Source: Glomus cerebriforme
Taxonomy: Eukaryota; Glomeromycota; Glomeromycetes; Glomerales; Glomeraceae
Reading direction: 5' to 3'
Length of the DNA stretch: 45,185 nucleotides
Assembly: GCA_003550305.1 (NCBI GenBank)
Contig: QKYT01000018.1
Coordinates: forward strand, 266,991-312,175
The position numbers were made by a program, and so were the translations under genes. Of this stretch, positions 11,093 through 22,709 are shown in pieces. Positions within the stretch are counted from its first letter, which is position 1; the number at the start of each line of letters is the position of its first letter. The notes beneath the pieces are model-generated. The model was not told the DNA's origin. It did no database searches and saw only the letters and a program-made list of their open reading frames with translations.

Positions 11093-12330
11093 GGTATAGA
11101 TATGCTCCAAAATCTGGTCAATCCAGATATCTGGTTATTCATCTGAAAATTGATCAGATTCAGATTGATCCGTTTGTACCACCAGATTGACCTAATGGTT
11201 CAATGAATATCTAGTCAATCTGATGATCTATTTATATCACCGGATTCACTAGATTCACCAGATTTTTTACATACTGTAATTGAAGGTATGTGAAGAGTTC
11301 GTTCCTACAAAAAAGAAAAAAAATGAACGTTAATAAATGTTCTTGTATAATAAAAACACCTTCCCTTTACCCCATTTACCTCATTTTACCTTCAGAAGCT
11401 GAACTGAAGAGTTCGTTCCTACAAAAAAGAAAAAAAATGAATGTTAATAAATGTTCTTGTATAATAAAAACACCTCTCCTTTTACCCCATTTACCCATTT
11501 ACCTTCAGGAGCTGAGCCAAAGAGTTCATTCCTACAAAAAAGAAAAAAAAATGAACGTTAATAAACATTCTTATATAATAAAAACACCTTCCCTTCTATC
11601 CCATTTACCCCATTTTACCTTCAGAAGCTAAGCTGAAGAGTTCGTTCCTACAAAAAAGAAAAAAAATGAACGTTAATAAATGTTCTTGTATAATAAAAAT
11701 ACCTCTCCTTTTAACCCATTTATCTTCAGAAGCTGAGCCAAAGAGTTCATTCCTACAAAAAAGAAAAAAAAATGAATATTAATAAATGTTCTTGTATAAT
11801 AAAAATACCTCCCCTTTTACCCCATTTACCCATTTACCTTCAGGAGCTAAGCGGAAGAGTTCGTTCCTACAAAAAAGAAAAAAAAAGAATGTTAGCAACG
11901 TTCTTATATTAAAGTTTAATAACCATCCCCCTTCATTACCTCTAGAAGTTGAGCCAAAGTGTTCATTCCTATAAAAAAGAAAAAAAAAGAACGTTAGTAA
12001 TGTTTTTATATTAAAGTTTAATAAAAAAACACCTTCCCATTTACCCCATTTACCCCATTTACTTCCAGAAGCCAAGCCGAAGTGTTCATTCCTACAAAAA
12101 AGAGTAAAAAGAACGTTAAAATAAAAAAAAATAAAAATAATAAAAAAAAAATACTGGATTTGACCAGATTATCTGATCAATCTGGTCATTTGTGTAATAT
12201 CTGATCAATCCGATGTTATCCAACAGATCCATTCAGATTATCCAAAATCTGTTCATTCCTTAATCCAGTTTATCCAATCTGTTCAAAAATGGATGATGGA
12301 TTGAATGGATTTCACCAGAATATATCTCTA
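11093..12330 (+). mobile_element. 1.24-kb non-autonomous element, copy A
   Basis: It begins TAGATATGCTCCAAAATCTG and ends in an imperfect inverted copy (TTTCACCAGAATATATCTC), so this unit has its own terminal repeats. Next to each end lies a CAGATT/ATCTG-rich zone. The interior is a minisatellite. An inverted homologue lies at about 16112-17485. ATTGGGG flanks both sides within a few bases and may be a target duplication, but the match is not clean. No protein. Confidence 0.6.
11285..12115. repeat. Minisatellite of about 115-120 bp units, copy A
   Basis: About eight units, each with AGAGTTCGTTCCTACAAAAA, a GAAAAAAAATGAACGTTAAT-like part, TGTTCTTGTATAATAAAAAC and ACCCCATTTACC. The ORFs here on both strands (for example 11290-11631 and 11779-12075) are products of the repeat, not genes. 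Confidence 0.85.
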
Positions 12331-12756
12331 TATTGGGGACCCAATATCAACAAGGAAGATTACTATTTTGATCTTATTTTTTGCACTAACCGTCATCACG
12401 CAGAAAAGATAAAAGTTACGACCAAATATAATTCCAGTAATGTCTTGATCTAATTCATTTGGGATGTTTGAAAGGAACTCAACATTTAGTTGTCTTAGAA
12501 TATTTTTATGAATGTCTTCTGCAACAACATCAGTTACAGCTAATTTCATAATGTATGGGACACTTGACAAAATTTTTGCCAAAAACTTGCCAGGTTGTCG
12601 GGTTGTCAGATTGTCAGCAATTTGAAAAATAATAATAAGCAAGTGAAAATAATTTGTTTGGTATAACCTGTAACACGTCAAAATTGAAGAGATGTCACAT
12701 ATTATTTTGCAAATATTGTTATTTTTCAAATTGCCGACAACCTGACAACCCAGCAA
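12328..12756 (-). pseudogene. Divergent coding remnant, left arm
   Basis: A 142-codon minus-strand ORF. Its first third crosses an inverted repeat. Its later part reads VAEDIHKNILRQLNVEFLSN and FGRNFYLFCVMTVSAKNKI with ordinary composition. Within the repeat arm it encodes ILSSVPYIMKLA, and the opposite arm encodes the same peptide on the plus strand. It may be the end of a transposon gene whose start lies in a terminal repeat. Family not recognised. Confidence 0.3.
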
Positions 12757-12808
12757 GTTCTCAGCAAAAATTTTGTCAAGTGTCCCGTATATTATGAAAT
12801 TAGCTATA
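12533..12808. repeat. Large imperfect hairpin with arms of about 105 bp
   Basis: The left arm (12533-12640) and right arm (about 12706-12808) are inverted copies with about 85-90% visible identity. Both contain AGCTAATTTCATAAT, GGGACACTTGACAAAATTTT, repeated GTTGTCRGGTTGTC and AATTTGAAAAATAA. The loop is about 65 bp. This is the shape of a small MITE or of two abutting transposon ends. No clear target duplication was found. Confidence 0.65.
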
Positions 12809-12988
12809 ATAGAATGTCAAAATTTTTTGGATCGTAAAAGTCATTGGGTTCAATCATTTTATAGAAATTTTAAGAGAGAATTATACTTGAAATTTATAAG
12901 AAAAATGATAAGAACAATTATATATCGAGATATGAATGATTATATATTATATATTGTCGCATCAGATGATGTCATTTTTGACAGATAA
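12773..12988 (+). pseudogene. Divergent coding remnant, right arm
   Basis: A plus-strand frame opens inside the right hairpin arm (no ATG; it opens at a TTG) with SSVPYIMKLA. It then diverges from the left-arm protein, reading FLDRKSHWVQSFYRNFKREL and NDYILYIVASDDVIFD before a stop. The shared peptide with different downstream sequences suggests two related gene ends set back to back. Unknown family. Confidence 0.3.
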
Positions 12989-14099
12989 CTGTGATTATAG
13001 ATTGATTTAGTTGACGTAAGTTGCATATTTTACATACTTTACATACTATATATTTTACATACAAATCACTGTGATAAACAATAAATATTGAATAATTTAG
13101 AGTATCTATCAAGTAGAAATTATCTCATTAATACAGTAAATATTTATATTTTATTATAAAAATAAGAATTATTAATTTAAAAATTACAATATTTAATATT
13201 TTCTGCTTTAATAAATATCACTATAAAAGATTGTTTTATGCGGAAAACATTTTACTGTGTCCAGTTCATGAGATTATCTTGAAAAGTTACCATTTTTTGA
13301 TATAATTGGCATAACTTTGACTTGTTCTTTATAAGAGATCGACTTTATTAATTGCATAAATTCAATTTATCAATTTATTTTCATGTAATTTTTAAATATT
13401 AATTATGATTTAATTTGGATTTAATTTGATAAATTAATAATAATTTACATACTACATACTTACATACTACATACTTACATATTCCATACTTACATACTCT
13501 ATACTTACATACTTTATATACTCTACATACTATATACTATACTGGAGGATCACAAAGTTAATGTAGATAGTTTAAACAAATGAAAATAGTATGTATTGAG
13601 GCATGTTTTCTGTCTAGTGTATGGCACTTTTGACATCAAATTCCTTTGAGAACATCCTTTACTGAAGCCTCCTGTTTATGGTTATTTTACTTGTAAGGCA
13701 AAGACCCCTTTTTTCTCTGCAAACTCCTTCATATCTTCAATCATTCATGTGCGACAATTTTCAACTGCACACCACGGGCACCATATTTTGCAATTCTTCA
13801 CACAATTAAGGTTTGCAAACTATACATGATCTTTAGCACATATTCAAAGCAATGAAGCCTTATTATTGACATATTCTTCAGAAAGACATTCACCTTTTCA
13901 TGCTAATTCTTTAGCAATATCTAAAGTTAATTTCACCATTAATATTTTATACCATTTTTTCAAATATCAGCCAGCTCCTTTATTATGCAAAAATATAATA
14001 AAGATGCTTTAATTTTTAAATGTATGTGTGTTTTCATGTGAATGACGTTCACGTCATAAAAATAGATGTTTTATTAATACAGATGAAAAATAAATTCAA
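12989..14099. other. Mostly non-coding; TACATACT microsatellites
   Basis: TACATACT-type repeats occupy about 13019-13065 and 13446-13541. From 13600 to 14100 short minus-strand frames resume but are broken every 10-30 codons and could not be assigned. No intact gene. Confidence 0.5.
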
Positions 14100-16121
14100 T
14101 AATTCAGATCAGTGCCCATTATACATGTGTTCACCAGCCTCGCACTGTTCAGCAAAAAAAACTTCTATGCTAAACCTATCTACACTAACTTATTTCTCTG
14201 CAAGATTACTTAATGACCTATACTTTTTTATTACCTTTTCTTCACTTTGAGAATCAGAATCCAGCTTCTATGCCTTCTCCAATAGCCATATATACAATAT
14301 GTCTGAGGACCTTTTTCACCTTAGCTTTTAAATCCTAATCTTTGTACATGACAGTCACTGGTTTCAATAGTTTAAACAATGGCTTTCCTTCATTATCTAG
14401 CAAACATTCCATAAAGTATCATTCTGAAGCATCGGTAATAATTCCAAATACCCTATCTATGTCCTGCTCATTATCAGTGACAAAGTTGACTCCATCTGCA
14501 CAGACGCCTGAGCGAATCCCTTTATAAAGTCTTCTTTTTTGAATTCGATTATATCAAGGATCTTACCAGTTGAATGATACTCTATTGCATAATTGAGATT
14601 TCCTTACCCATTTCATCCCTCGATAAGTTTTTCCAGTATGAGTTTGAAATTATCTTTGTAAAATGAGATCCCAGAAGCCAGATAGCAGTAAGAATAAATA
14701 GTCTTCATTGCCTCATTCATCTTGTTGAGAGGAGTAATATCTTGATGAAGCTTTATTTCTGCTATTAGGTGCTTAATCACAGCCTTTAACTTATCATTAC
14801 TTAGATCTGCAGAACCACATGAAAAAAGAGGGAATACATCAATGTCAGAATTCAGGTCACTGCTAGTTCACACACTTTTGAAAAGGTTCACTTGCTAAAT
14901 GGTTTTGAGGGTGACTTTATAATGACAGTGAACTTGAAGTTGTTTTTTATTATGAATAACCAGAGCATCTTGCAGAGGTCTGAGATGAATATCTTTTTCT
15001 ATTGCTTATAAAGTTTAGCAACACTCTATCATTTTTGAGTGCTGATATTCCATGGCTTATTGAACATATGTAATTTTTGAGACCTTCAATAGTTGCATCT
15101 TTGATACTAACAGTTCACTTGAAGCTTTTAGTCTGTCTCAGACTCACAAGAATATTAAACTCTGCAATATAATGTTAGGTGAGTAATTTATTTCTATGAA
15201 CACAAAGTCTTCAACCTCTTAATCCTCTTTTATACGTACTATAGTCAGACTTCTTAAGCGATTTCTCCAACAATGCGATGTGATCAAGTAATTCCTATTT
15301 ACGATTAGAAGTGGCAGTCGATGCAGGTAGTTCAACTTAGAGATTGGAATTGATTCTACCAAAATTGATTTAATCAAAAATCGAATTGAACTTATTTGAT
15401 TCGATTAATCAAATTTAAAATCAAATCTCTTAAAATTGTTTTTTATTCAGTTTTTTTATTATAATATTGTAGAAATGCTCTTTAGTATTTAATAAATATT
15501 AAAATTTATTCATGTAACAACTAAATACTAAACAAAGCATTAAAAAAAATTAATTAAAATTAATCAATATTGATCAGTACTGATCGATATCATCGTTACT
15601 TTTGCATAAATTGGATTTTTAGCTAAAATAAATTCAAAATTTTAGAAATTTTTACATTTATGCAAATATTATTACATGCAAAATTGATTTAAAATAGCTA
15701 AAATTCAAAAATTAAAATTTTGAAATTTTGAAATTTGAGAAACGATTAATCAATTCTAAAATCAATTCTGAAGATTCAATTTTCAATTAAATTGATTCCA
15801 ATTCCTAGTTCAACTAAGATGTGAATGTATCTCTTTACTGGTTTTTTGGTCCAGTAATCTCCAATTTTTCTTATTACAAGGAGTTTGTCCCCCATCATTG
15901 AGTATAAGACTACTTAAGAGATTGTCCTGATCATCAGGAATCTTCATATTCCATAGCTTGATTTCATCAGCCTCTACACTATGAAAAGTTTTATGTTTTT
16001 CCATCTTAATAGCTTTTTTGAGATGGCTAACCAACTTTTCACTATCAATATTGACAGCAAAAGCATTTGCAGTCATATTTCCTTTGACAAAACAGAGTAA
16101 CGTGATAGTAGAAATATGCTC
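14100..16121 (-). pseudogene. Crinkler (CRN) effector-like gene, decayed
   Basis: The minus strand starts with a CRN-type ubiquitin-like header: TITLLCFVKGN at 16121-16080, then AFAVNIDSEKLVSHLKKAI, EADEIKLWNMKIPDDQD, and in another frame IGDYWTKKPVKRYIHILVEL. CRN proteins are secreted or host-targeted effectors with varied C-terminal enzyme domains. After a 469-bp MITE (15338-15806) the C-terminal region continues. At about 14560-14500 it contains GKILDIIEFKKEDFIKGFAQ, resembling the E-x-K core of restriction-endonuclease-fold CRN tails, and QSEEKVIKK at about 14210. Breaks: no start codon (the 5' end abuts the tip of the nested repeat), a one-base slip in a G5 run near 15890, the MITE, and several stops. 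The header assignment is fairly sure; the nuclease class is inferred. Confidence 0.7.
15338..15806. mobile_element. 469-bp MITE inside the CRN gene
   Basis: The terminal inverted repeats are TAGAGATTGGAATTGATTC at left and the complement of AGGAATTGGAATCAATTT at right. The flanks share AGTTCAACT (15329-15337 and 15807-15815), extendable to TAGTTCAACT, so the duplication is 8-10 bp. Taking out the element and one duplicate rejoins the CRN frame between ILVEL and PAST. The interior is AT-rich with GATTAATCAA-type palindromes and no coding capacity. A hAT- or Mutator-derived MITE is likely. Confidence 0.8.
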
Positions 16122-17485
16122 TGGTAAAATCCGTTCAATCCATCATCTGTTTTTGAACAGATTGAATAATTTGGATTAAGGAATGAATGGATTTCAGATA
16201 ATCTGAATGGATCTGTTAGATAACACCAGATTGATCAGATATTACACAAATAATCTGATTGACTAATTAATCAGATAATCTGGTCAAATCTGGTATTTTT
16301 TTTTATTTTTTTTTGTTTTGGAGGTGTTTTTTTTATTTTAATATACAAGAACATTTATTAACATTCTTTTTTATTCTTTTTTGTAGAAACGAACACTTCA
16401 ACTCAGCTCCTCAGCTTGACTCCTAGAGGTAATTGAAGGGGGTGGTTATTAAACTTTAATACAAGAACGTTGCTAATATTCTTTTTTTTCTTTTTTATAG
16501 GAACGAATACTTTAGCTTAACTCCTGGAGGTAATTGAAGGGATGGTTATTAAACTTTAATACAAGAACATTGCTAACGTTCTTTATTTTTTTCTTTTTTA
16601 TAGGAATGAACACTTCAGCTCGACTCCTGAAGGTAATTGAAGGGGGTAGTTATTAAACTTTAATACAAGAACAATGCTAATGTTCTTTTTTTTTTTTATA
16701 GGAATGAATACTTCGGCTTGACTCCTGAAGGTAATTGAAGGGGGTGGTTATTAAACTTTAATACAAGAACATTGCTAACATTCTTTTTTTTTCTTTTTTT
16801 TAGGAACGAATACTTCAGCTCGACTCCTGGAGGTAATTAAAGGAAGGTGGTTATTAAACTTTAATGTAAGAATGTTGCTAACATTCTTTTTTTTTTTTTT
16901 GTAGAAATGAACTTTTCGGCTCAGCTCCTGAAGGTAAATGGAGTAAAGGAGGGTGGAGGGGAAGTGTTTCTTTTTTATTTTATTATACAAAAAAATATTT
17001 ATTAATGTTCATTTTTTTTTCTTTTTTGTAGGAACAAACTCTTTGACCCAACTCCTGAAGGTAAATGGGATAAAAGGAGACAGAGGGGGTTTTTCTTTTT
17101 TATTTTATTATATAAGAATGTTTATTAATGTTTATTTTTTTTTCTTTTTTGTAGGAACAAACTCTTTGGCTCAGCTCCTAAAGGTAAATGGGATAAAGGG
17201 AGTATTTTTTTTATTATAATTCGATACAAAAATGTTACTAACATTTTTTTTTCTTTTTGTAAGAGTGATTCTTCATCCACCTTCAATTACAGTATGTAAA
17301 GTTTTATAAAAAATCTGGTGAATCTGGTGAATCCAGTGATATAAATAGATCATCAGATTGACTGGATATCTGTTGAACCATCTGGTTAATCTAGTAGTAC
17401 AAATGGATCAATCCAAATCTGATCAATTTTCAGATGGATGATCAGATATCCAGATTAAACAGATTTCAGAGCATACCTCTAGCTA
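16112..17485 (-). mobile_element. 1.37-kb non-autonomous element, copy B (inverted)
   Basis: Inverted homologue of the element at 11093. Its left tip reads TAGAAATATGCTCTGGTAAA and its right tip is the complement of TAGAGGTATGCTCTGAAATC. Each copy therefore carries both inverted ends, and the two copies are independent insertions rather than the two arms of one 6.4-kb element. The left tip abuts the CRN header and removes its start codon. No clear target duplication found. Confidence 0.6.
16365..17265. repeat. Minisatellite of about 115-120 bp units, copy B
   Basis: About eight units in reverse orientation to copy A, each with TTTTGTAGGAACGAA-like, CTCCTGAAGGTAATTGAAGG-like and TTATTAAACTTTAATACAAG-like parts. 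Several units differ from copy A by having AACTTTAATACAAGAACRTT in place of the TATTATACAAG type. Overlapping ORFs (16775-16990, 16953-17219) are repeat artefacts. Confidence 0.85.
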
Positions 17486-17500
17486 GTAAATTTACCTTTA

Positions 17501-17713
17501 GTGCCTATGATAGCAAGTGAGGAATACATTACTCTTATGTATATTATCTTAGCAATAATGCTAGTTATATGGTATATACTTATGTTAATTGAGAAATTTC
17601 AGAGCTCTTCTATCCCAAAAGATGATTTTATTCATCTCCCTGAGAAAATAGTTTACATATCTGACCTGACTCCTGCCAGAGATGCTCAAAGCCAGAGACT
17701 TCTTCATAATTGA
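17501..17713 (+). CDS. Small putative membrane protein
   Basis: A 70-codon plus-strand ORF starts MPMIASEEYITLMYIILAIM. It has one clear hydrophobic helix (about residues 11-32), followed by a soluble tail with FIHLPEKIVYISDLTPARDA. Codon use is ordinary and no repeat explains it. It lies between the copy B repeat and the end of the polymerase gene, pointing toward the polymerase. It may be the remaining end of a longer gene cut by the repeat. Family not recognised. Confidence 0.35.
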   Translation: MPMIASEEYITLMYIILAIMLVIWYILMLIEKFQSSSIPKDDFIHLPEKIVYISDLTPARDAQSQRLLHN

Positions 17714-19782
17714 AACTATCCATGCAGACAGGATAAAAAATAAATATGTTTAAGGTAATCTTAGCGGATGCCATCCGTTAAGCTTATTCCTAATATTTTC
17801 GTTCTAGTCAGATCTTTATTGTAAGCTTTTAATATATTTTTTAAGCCAATCTACAGCCTTTTTCTATGAATGTGCATCAATTCGCTTTTTCCTTTTATTC
17901 ATATCCTTGAAAGGTGGTTGGTACCTGTTATCCTTATTAATAAAGCATGTACACATTCCTGCCATTTTCTCTAAGTAATAATTAATGTCTATTTTCATAT
18001 TAAACTCTTTCACAATATCCAGAAACTGCATATAGTCTGCAACTTTATATGGTATTAACTGACCATTTTCATCACAATAGCACTTACCCTTTACAATCAT
18101 ATAACTAAAACACTCACCAGGATCAGGAATCCTTTCTTCATATCTTTCTCTCATTTATTTTATGAAACGCCTAATCTGTTTATTATCTTTTTTGGGTTTT
18201 CATGTAGCCATCATGATAAATTCATCAAAATTCTACTGCTTATATCTTGCCTCTTTAAGAATATCTTTGATAATTTGATAGAGTGATGATCATGTATTAT
18301 TGATATCCATAGAATCCTCTTGATTTTTTCACTAACAAACCTGAAAAGCTGAGATACACCTTGCTTTATGGAATCAATTCCTTTTCTAAAGAGTTCATCT
18401 GACCTGAAGTTAACAACTCTCTCATGTGGTATTTTTTTCTTACCTGTAAAGCAAACAGGAAATAGCACTTCTTCATATGTCATCTTAAGATAGGGAGTGC
18501 CATTTTTTACTTTCAGATATACATATAACTTGATCGTGCAACTTTTGCATAACATCCATAATTATTTTAACCATTTCTTCTCAGTACGCTTCTTTAGAGA
18601 GTTTCCCTCTGGCAAAGGCTTTATTGCATTTTTCATAATGTTTATCTGGACAAGTAAGATATAACAAATCAGTATCACCATATTTTATTCTGAAACCTTT
18701 CCCAGACACGAATTTAGCAACAAGATTAATATTATATTAACCTATAGAAGTAATGCCTTCAGCTAATAGAAGAAGAAAGATTGGTGAGATGCTATTTTCT
18801 GCCTCACCATAAAATGTATTCATGTATAACTTCAGAGCCTTCTGCTTGGAATCCAAATAATTATAATCAAAACATACAGATGAGTATTCCAAATTTAAGC
18901 TTTCCAGAATTCTTTTACTTCTTTCTTTAACTGAACTTATCATCTTTCCAAGTTGCTCTTTCCTCTTCTCTAAAGAAGTAAGTTGCACTTTAAGCTTCAC
19001 TCTCTTATTAAAAAGTTTCTCAAGTATATTAGGGTACAAATCTTTCTCTAAGCACAGATGTTACAACCATTAAATTGAAACTCAATCTTATGCAACTCAC
19101 ACCCATTTTTTCTCTCAATGTTAGCCTCTATTTTGCTGAATATAATTTTTTCTGAGAAGAGATTGTAGATAATAATGAGACTGGGATACAATGAGGCAAA
19201 ATCAAGACCCGTAATAGGTCTTTTCGTCTCAATGCCTTTTTTAGGCAGAAAGATATAGATACCTGAGTATTTGAACTTCTCTACATTTTTACATTGTTTT
19301 GTGATAAATAATATATTACGTTTGAATGCGCGTACATCCAGAAGGTTTTGAATCTTTATACTCATCGCTTGGTAATGCGTATCAAATAGAGATACATATG
19401 CTAAAATAGTAACTTCTCTATAGTCATTAATTACATTTCACTTTGCCAACAACTCCTGGCAATGCAATGCATCTATAATGCAATAATTAGCTATTTTATG
19501 CATATTTTGTACAGTCAGTTCGAAAGGATGCTCTTTCACCTCCACATAAATTCTTCACATTTCGTTGAATGGCATGTCCACTTTACTTTCAAGTTTACAT
19601 AACTTGAGATAGTATTTGAGAGAACTTTTCTCTAAACGAAGGAATAACTTTTTAAAACATGCACATACATCAATTGGAACACAACCTGGTATTTTAAGAA
19701 AAGTAGATTCAGAGTCTTCATCTGAGAAGATTTTGATTTTAATTGGCTGAATACTATGATCTTCTTCTTCACTGATAAGGTC

Positions 19783-19842
19783 AATAACTGCAAGGTTATC
19801 AACTATAAGATCATCAACTGCAAGGTCATCAACTGCAAGGAG
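19783..19842. repeat. 15-18-bp repeat in the polymerase gene
   Basis: Four short copies of an ACTGCAAGGTCATCA-like unit encode AVDDL/IVDNL repeats between exo II and exo III. This is a local expansion in a surface loop of the polymerase. Confidence 0.6.
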
Positions 19843-20744
19843 TCCTAGGTTAATATTACTTTTTTTGCCCCAAAAAGTATTTTTTGATTTTACCCCTATC
19901 TTCCCATAATAATTCTATTTTTGAATGTCTTCAGATAATTTAAAGTTTCCTGACATTTGTTTCCACATCCATTCGAGAATTTTATGTTTATAGACTCTTT
20001 CAATGATAAAAGGCCAATCATAATTAGAATTATTAAATCTGAGTTAAATGTCAGGTTGAAAGGCTTTCTAATACAATGCGAATGCTTTTAGCAAATTTAC
20101 TTGATTTTTACATACAACTGTTATCCATTATGAATCTGGCGCAGTTTCAAGATCAATGAGACAGATTTGCTTTAGTGGATTGGAATCATCTTTCCAATGC
20201 AAGGTCATATATATCATGAATATAGAAGCATAATTATCAAGTATTTCTGGAAAATCTTTCATTTCACATGAATTATATATTTCTATATCCCATGTAAGAA
20301 TAAGTATACGATCTCTTATGAGTGCTGAGATTGGAAAGCGGTCACTTAATATTTTGAGGTCTATCTTTTACTGATCAGAAATTCTTTACAGAAATATAAA
20401 AACTGTATGTATAATGAGAATATGCCTTATATCTATAATCATTTAACATAGACTAACCAGATAATGTGATTCCAGTTTCTCTAACTATCTTATGATAAAA
20501 TGAGGACATGTCATCTGATGCAGTTTCATAATTTTTGTCTTAAATAACTTGAAGGGTCTTCCTATCTCCAGTATTATTAGTAAGGATCCGCAAATATATC
20601 TTTTTTCTGTATGATAATTATGAAAGGGGAAGGCCTTAATGTAATCTATTTTATAGTCACCAATTATATCAGAAAGAATATCATTTATTTTTCTCTCAAA
20701 GCTATCTGTAAATTCCTTATCTGGTACAAGAACATCAAAGAATA

Positions 20745-21070
20745 GCACAATCTAAATGTGTGACAGATCATGCCGGATATATTGTACTTTAAAATACTTG
20801 TTTAGAAATGATCGATAAAATGTTCGATACATGAGCCACAACAATTTTTTTACAAAAAAATTATTTTCTCAAAAATAAGACTTTAATAAACTATTTTTAC
20901 CTTCTGAAATTATATTTAGGAGTGTATTTTTGGTCACTCTGCAAGTTTACTTAGAGTGACAAAGAAGGTTTTTGTTGTAAATTTTAACTTATATGCATTT
21001 TTTTAAAAACATGCGCCACACATATCAAACAGTAAAATCGGCATAACCTGTCACACATTTAGGTCATGCC
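20745..21070. mobile_element. 326-bp MITE (copy 1) inside the polymerase gene
   Basis: The termini resemble GCATGACCGAAATGTGTGAC (left end degraded; right end the complement of AACCTGTCACACATTTAGGT). The 8-bp target duplication is AAAGAATA at 20737-20744 and 21071-21078. Removing it with one duplicate rejoins the polymerase frame exactly (GIQV|FFDVLV). An inverted homologue of nearly the same length lies at 39995-40322. An 8-bp duplication suggests a hAT-derived MITE. Confidence 0.9.
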
Positions 21071-21817
21071 AAAGAATACTTGAATTCCTAAAAGAGTAAC
21101 TACGGCTTTTTGACCATTGATAAGAGATCTATAAAACCATAAAACATAATGATGCTTTGCACCAATTTTTTCTGATAAGCCCTCAAAATTAACAACTATG
21201 AATGGAACTTCTCAATGCTTAGCCAAAGCATTATTGAGAATTTCTGTTAATCTTTCATCATTTTTTGCAACTATTTCATTACAAGTAGGAATACCTATCA
21301 AATAATTCTTGCTGGAGTAGCAGATAAATTCTTCAGAATGAGACATTTCAGAAATTTCAGACATATACTGGTGGCTCATAAAGTATGATAGCAAATATCC
21401 AAAAGGTTATAAATGTGTCCAAAAAGTTTAAATAAAAAAATAATTCAGAAAATAGTACTAGATGCGAAATATGGGACTCTATCAATGTCCATATATACTT
21501 TGAAGTAAAGCAGTTTGCAATGAAGGCTGTTATCAACTAGAGGGGTGCAAGCTTCATTGATAAAACTCCTCCACAAAAGTCTTGCATAAAATGCGGGAAG
21601 TTAATATTATTTGTATATGATACATATAAAAAGCATTCATTTAAATACCAAAATATGGAATATTATAATTGGAAAAAGCTGGTCAGAATTGCAGAACATG
21701 AATAAAATCATGTGAATAGAGATATCCTAATAAACCAAAATAAGCTAGAACAATATCAAGAGGCAAGCTAGATACTATTTTCAGATCAATTGGGCCAGAA
21801 GCGATACCAGTCAGGCA

Positions 21818-22272
21818 TCTCAGTTCATCCTAGTTCCATCCTTACAGAATGGAATAATCTGGTCCTAGTTGTTCTAGTTAACCAGGACATAAACTAGGAT
21901 GGAAAAGCATAGCTAAAACTGGTTATTTGGCCAATTAAAAAGTAATTTGATGTCCGTCCAAGTTGTTCTGGTTATCCTAGTTAATTTTGAGATTCTATAC
22001 TTTTTTTTACTTTTTTTTGTCATAATATTTTATCACTGGATTGTGACTAATTATCACCAGGAAAAAAAAGAAAATTTTTCTAGAATTACTATTTTTACTA
22101 GGATAACCAGAATGAAGTAGATATAATATAACAGTCTTAGGAGGGTTGAGAAGGACTTATTTGATACCACTTGCCGTCCAAGTTCATCTCAACTAACTAG
22201 AACAGAACTAGGACAATCAGGACCAGAATACTCCATTCTGTAAGGACAGAACTAGGATGAACTAGGACGTCT
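21818..22272. repeat. 450-bp inner inverted-repeat unit in right TIR
   Basis: Counterpart of 7992-8443, in mirror position. It starts near CATCCTAGTTCCATCCTTAC and ends near GATGAACTAGGACGTC. Confidence 0.6.
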
Positions 22273-22709
22273 TTAATCATCTCCTACACAAGCATGACCC
22301 AAAAGTTTGCTAGAAAAAATTCGTACCTGATCTTTAATCGCAAATATCTCTGCATCCAGTAATCCAATTGACGAGATCTCTTTTTGTATATATAGTTCCA
22401 GACAAGGGCTATCAGACAAGCTTGAGACTGCATGAATCCAATTATTGCATCCTGAGATATTTGCGACTAAAGTTCGAATATAAACTTCATCCCAGCTTTC
22501 TTCTAGTTTCACATCAGTTTCCTGCTAGTTCTCTGTCAGCTCCATGATACTACCATGATGCTATCAGGTCACCAAGCAGAAACTGCCTCTGGAGGCTGTA
22601 AGGGAACACTGAGTACTGTAGTCCTGGGATATATTAATCTACAAACTATAATGTTTCAGAACATATTAATCTACAGACTATAATGTCCCAGAACATATTA
22701 ATCTGGATT

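Larger units (their letters stand above)
17816..21394 (-). pseudogene. Family B DNA polymerase (delta-like), decayed, with MITE insertion
   Basis: The minus strand preserves the order of a replicative family B polymerase with 3'-5' exonuclease. Exo I: ILTWDIEIY (about 20300). Exo II: RFNNSNYDWPFI (about 20030). Exo III: IANYCIIDALHC (about 19480). Motif A: GLDFASLYPSLI (about 19200-19160). Motif B: LKLYMNTFYGEAENSIS (about 18840-18790). Motif [11 protein letters not shown] (about 18700-18665). The C-terminal block IPDPGECFSYMIVKGKCY to VDWLKKYIK ends at a stop near 17816. The YGDTD form and DFASLYPS point to the delta/viral type rather than the protein-primed type. Breaks: many stops (for example TGA at 21214-21212), frameshifts, a valine/aspartate repeat insert between exo II and III, and the MITE at 20745-21070. 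The N-terminus begins near the inner edge of the right TIR; the exact start is unknown. Confidence 0.85.

Noticed and set aside
11285..12115. Possible CRISPR-like array of regular repeats
   Set aside because: Units are contiguous and diverged, with no unique spacers of even length and no cas genes, in a eukaryotic context. It is a minisatellite.
13446..13541. Telomere-like TACATACT repeats
   Set aside because: Irregular, short, internal, and unlike TTAGGG-type fungal telomeres.
11093..17485. One 6.4-kb transposon with long TIRs
   Set aside because: Each supposed arm has its own inverted ends, so they are two separate elements in opposite orientation.
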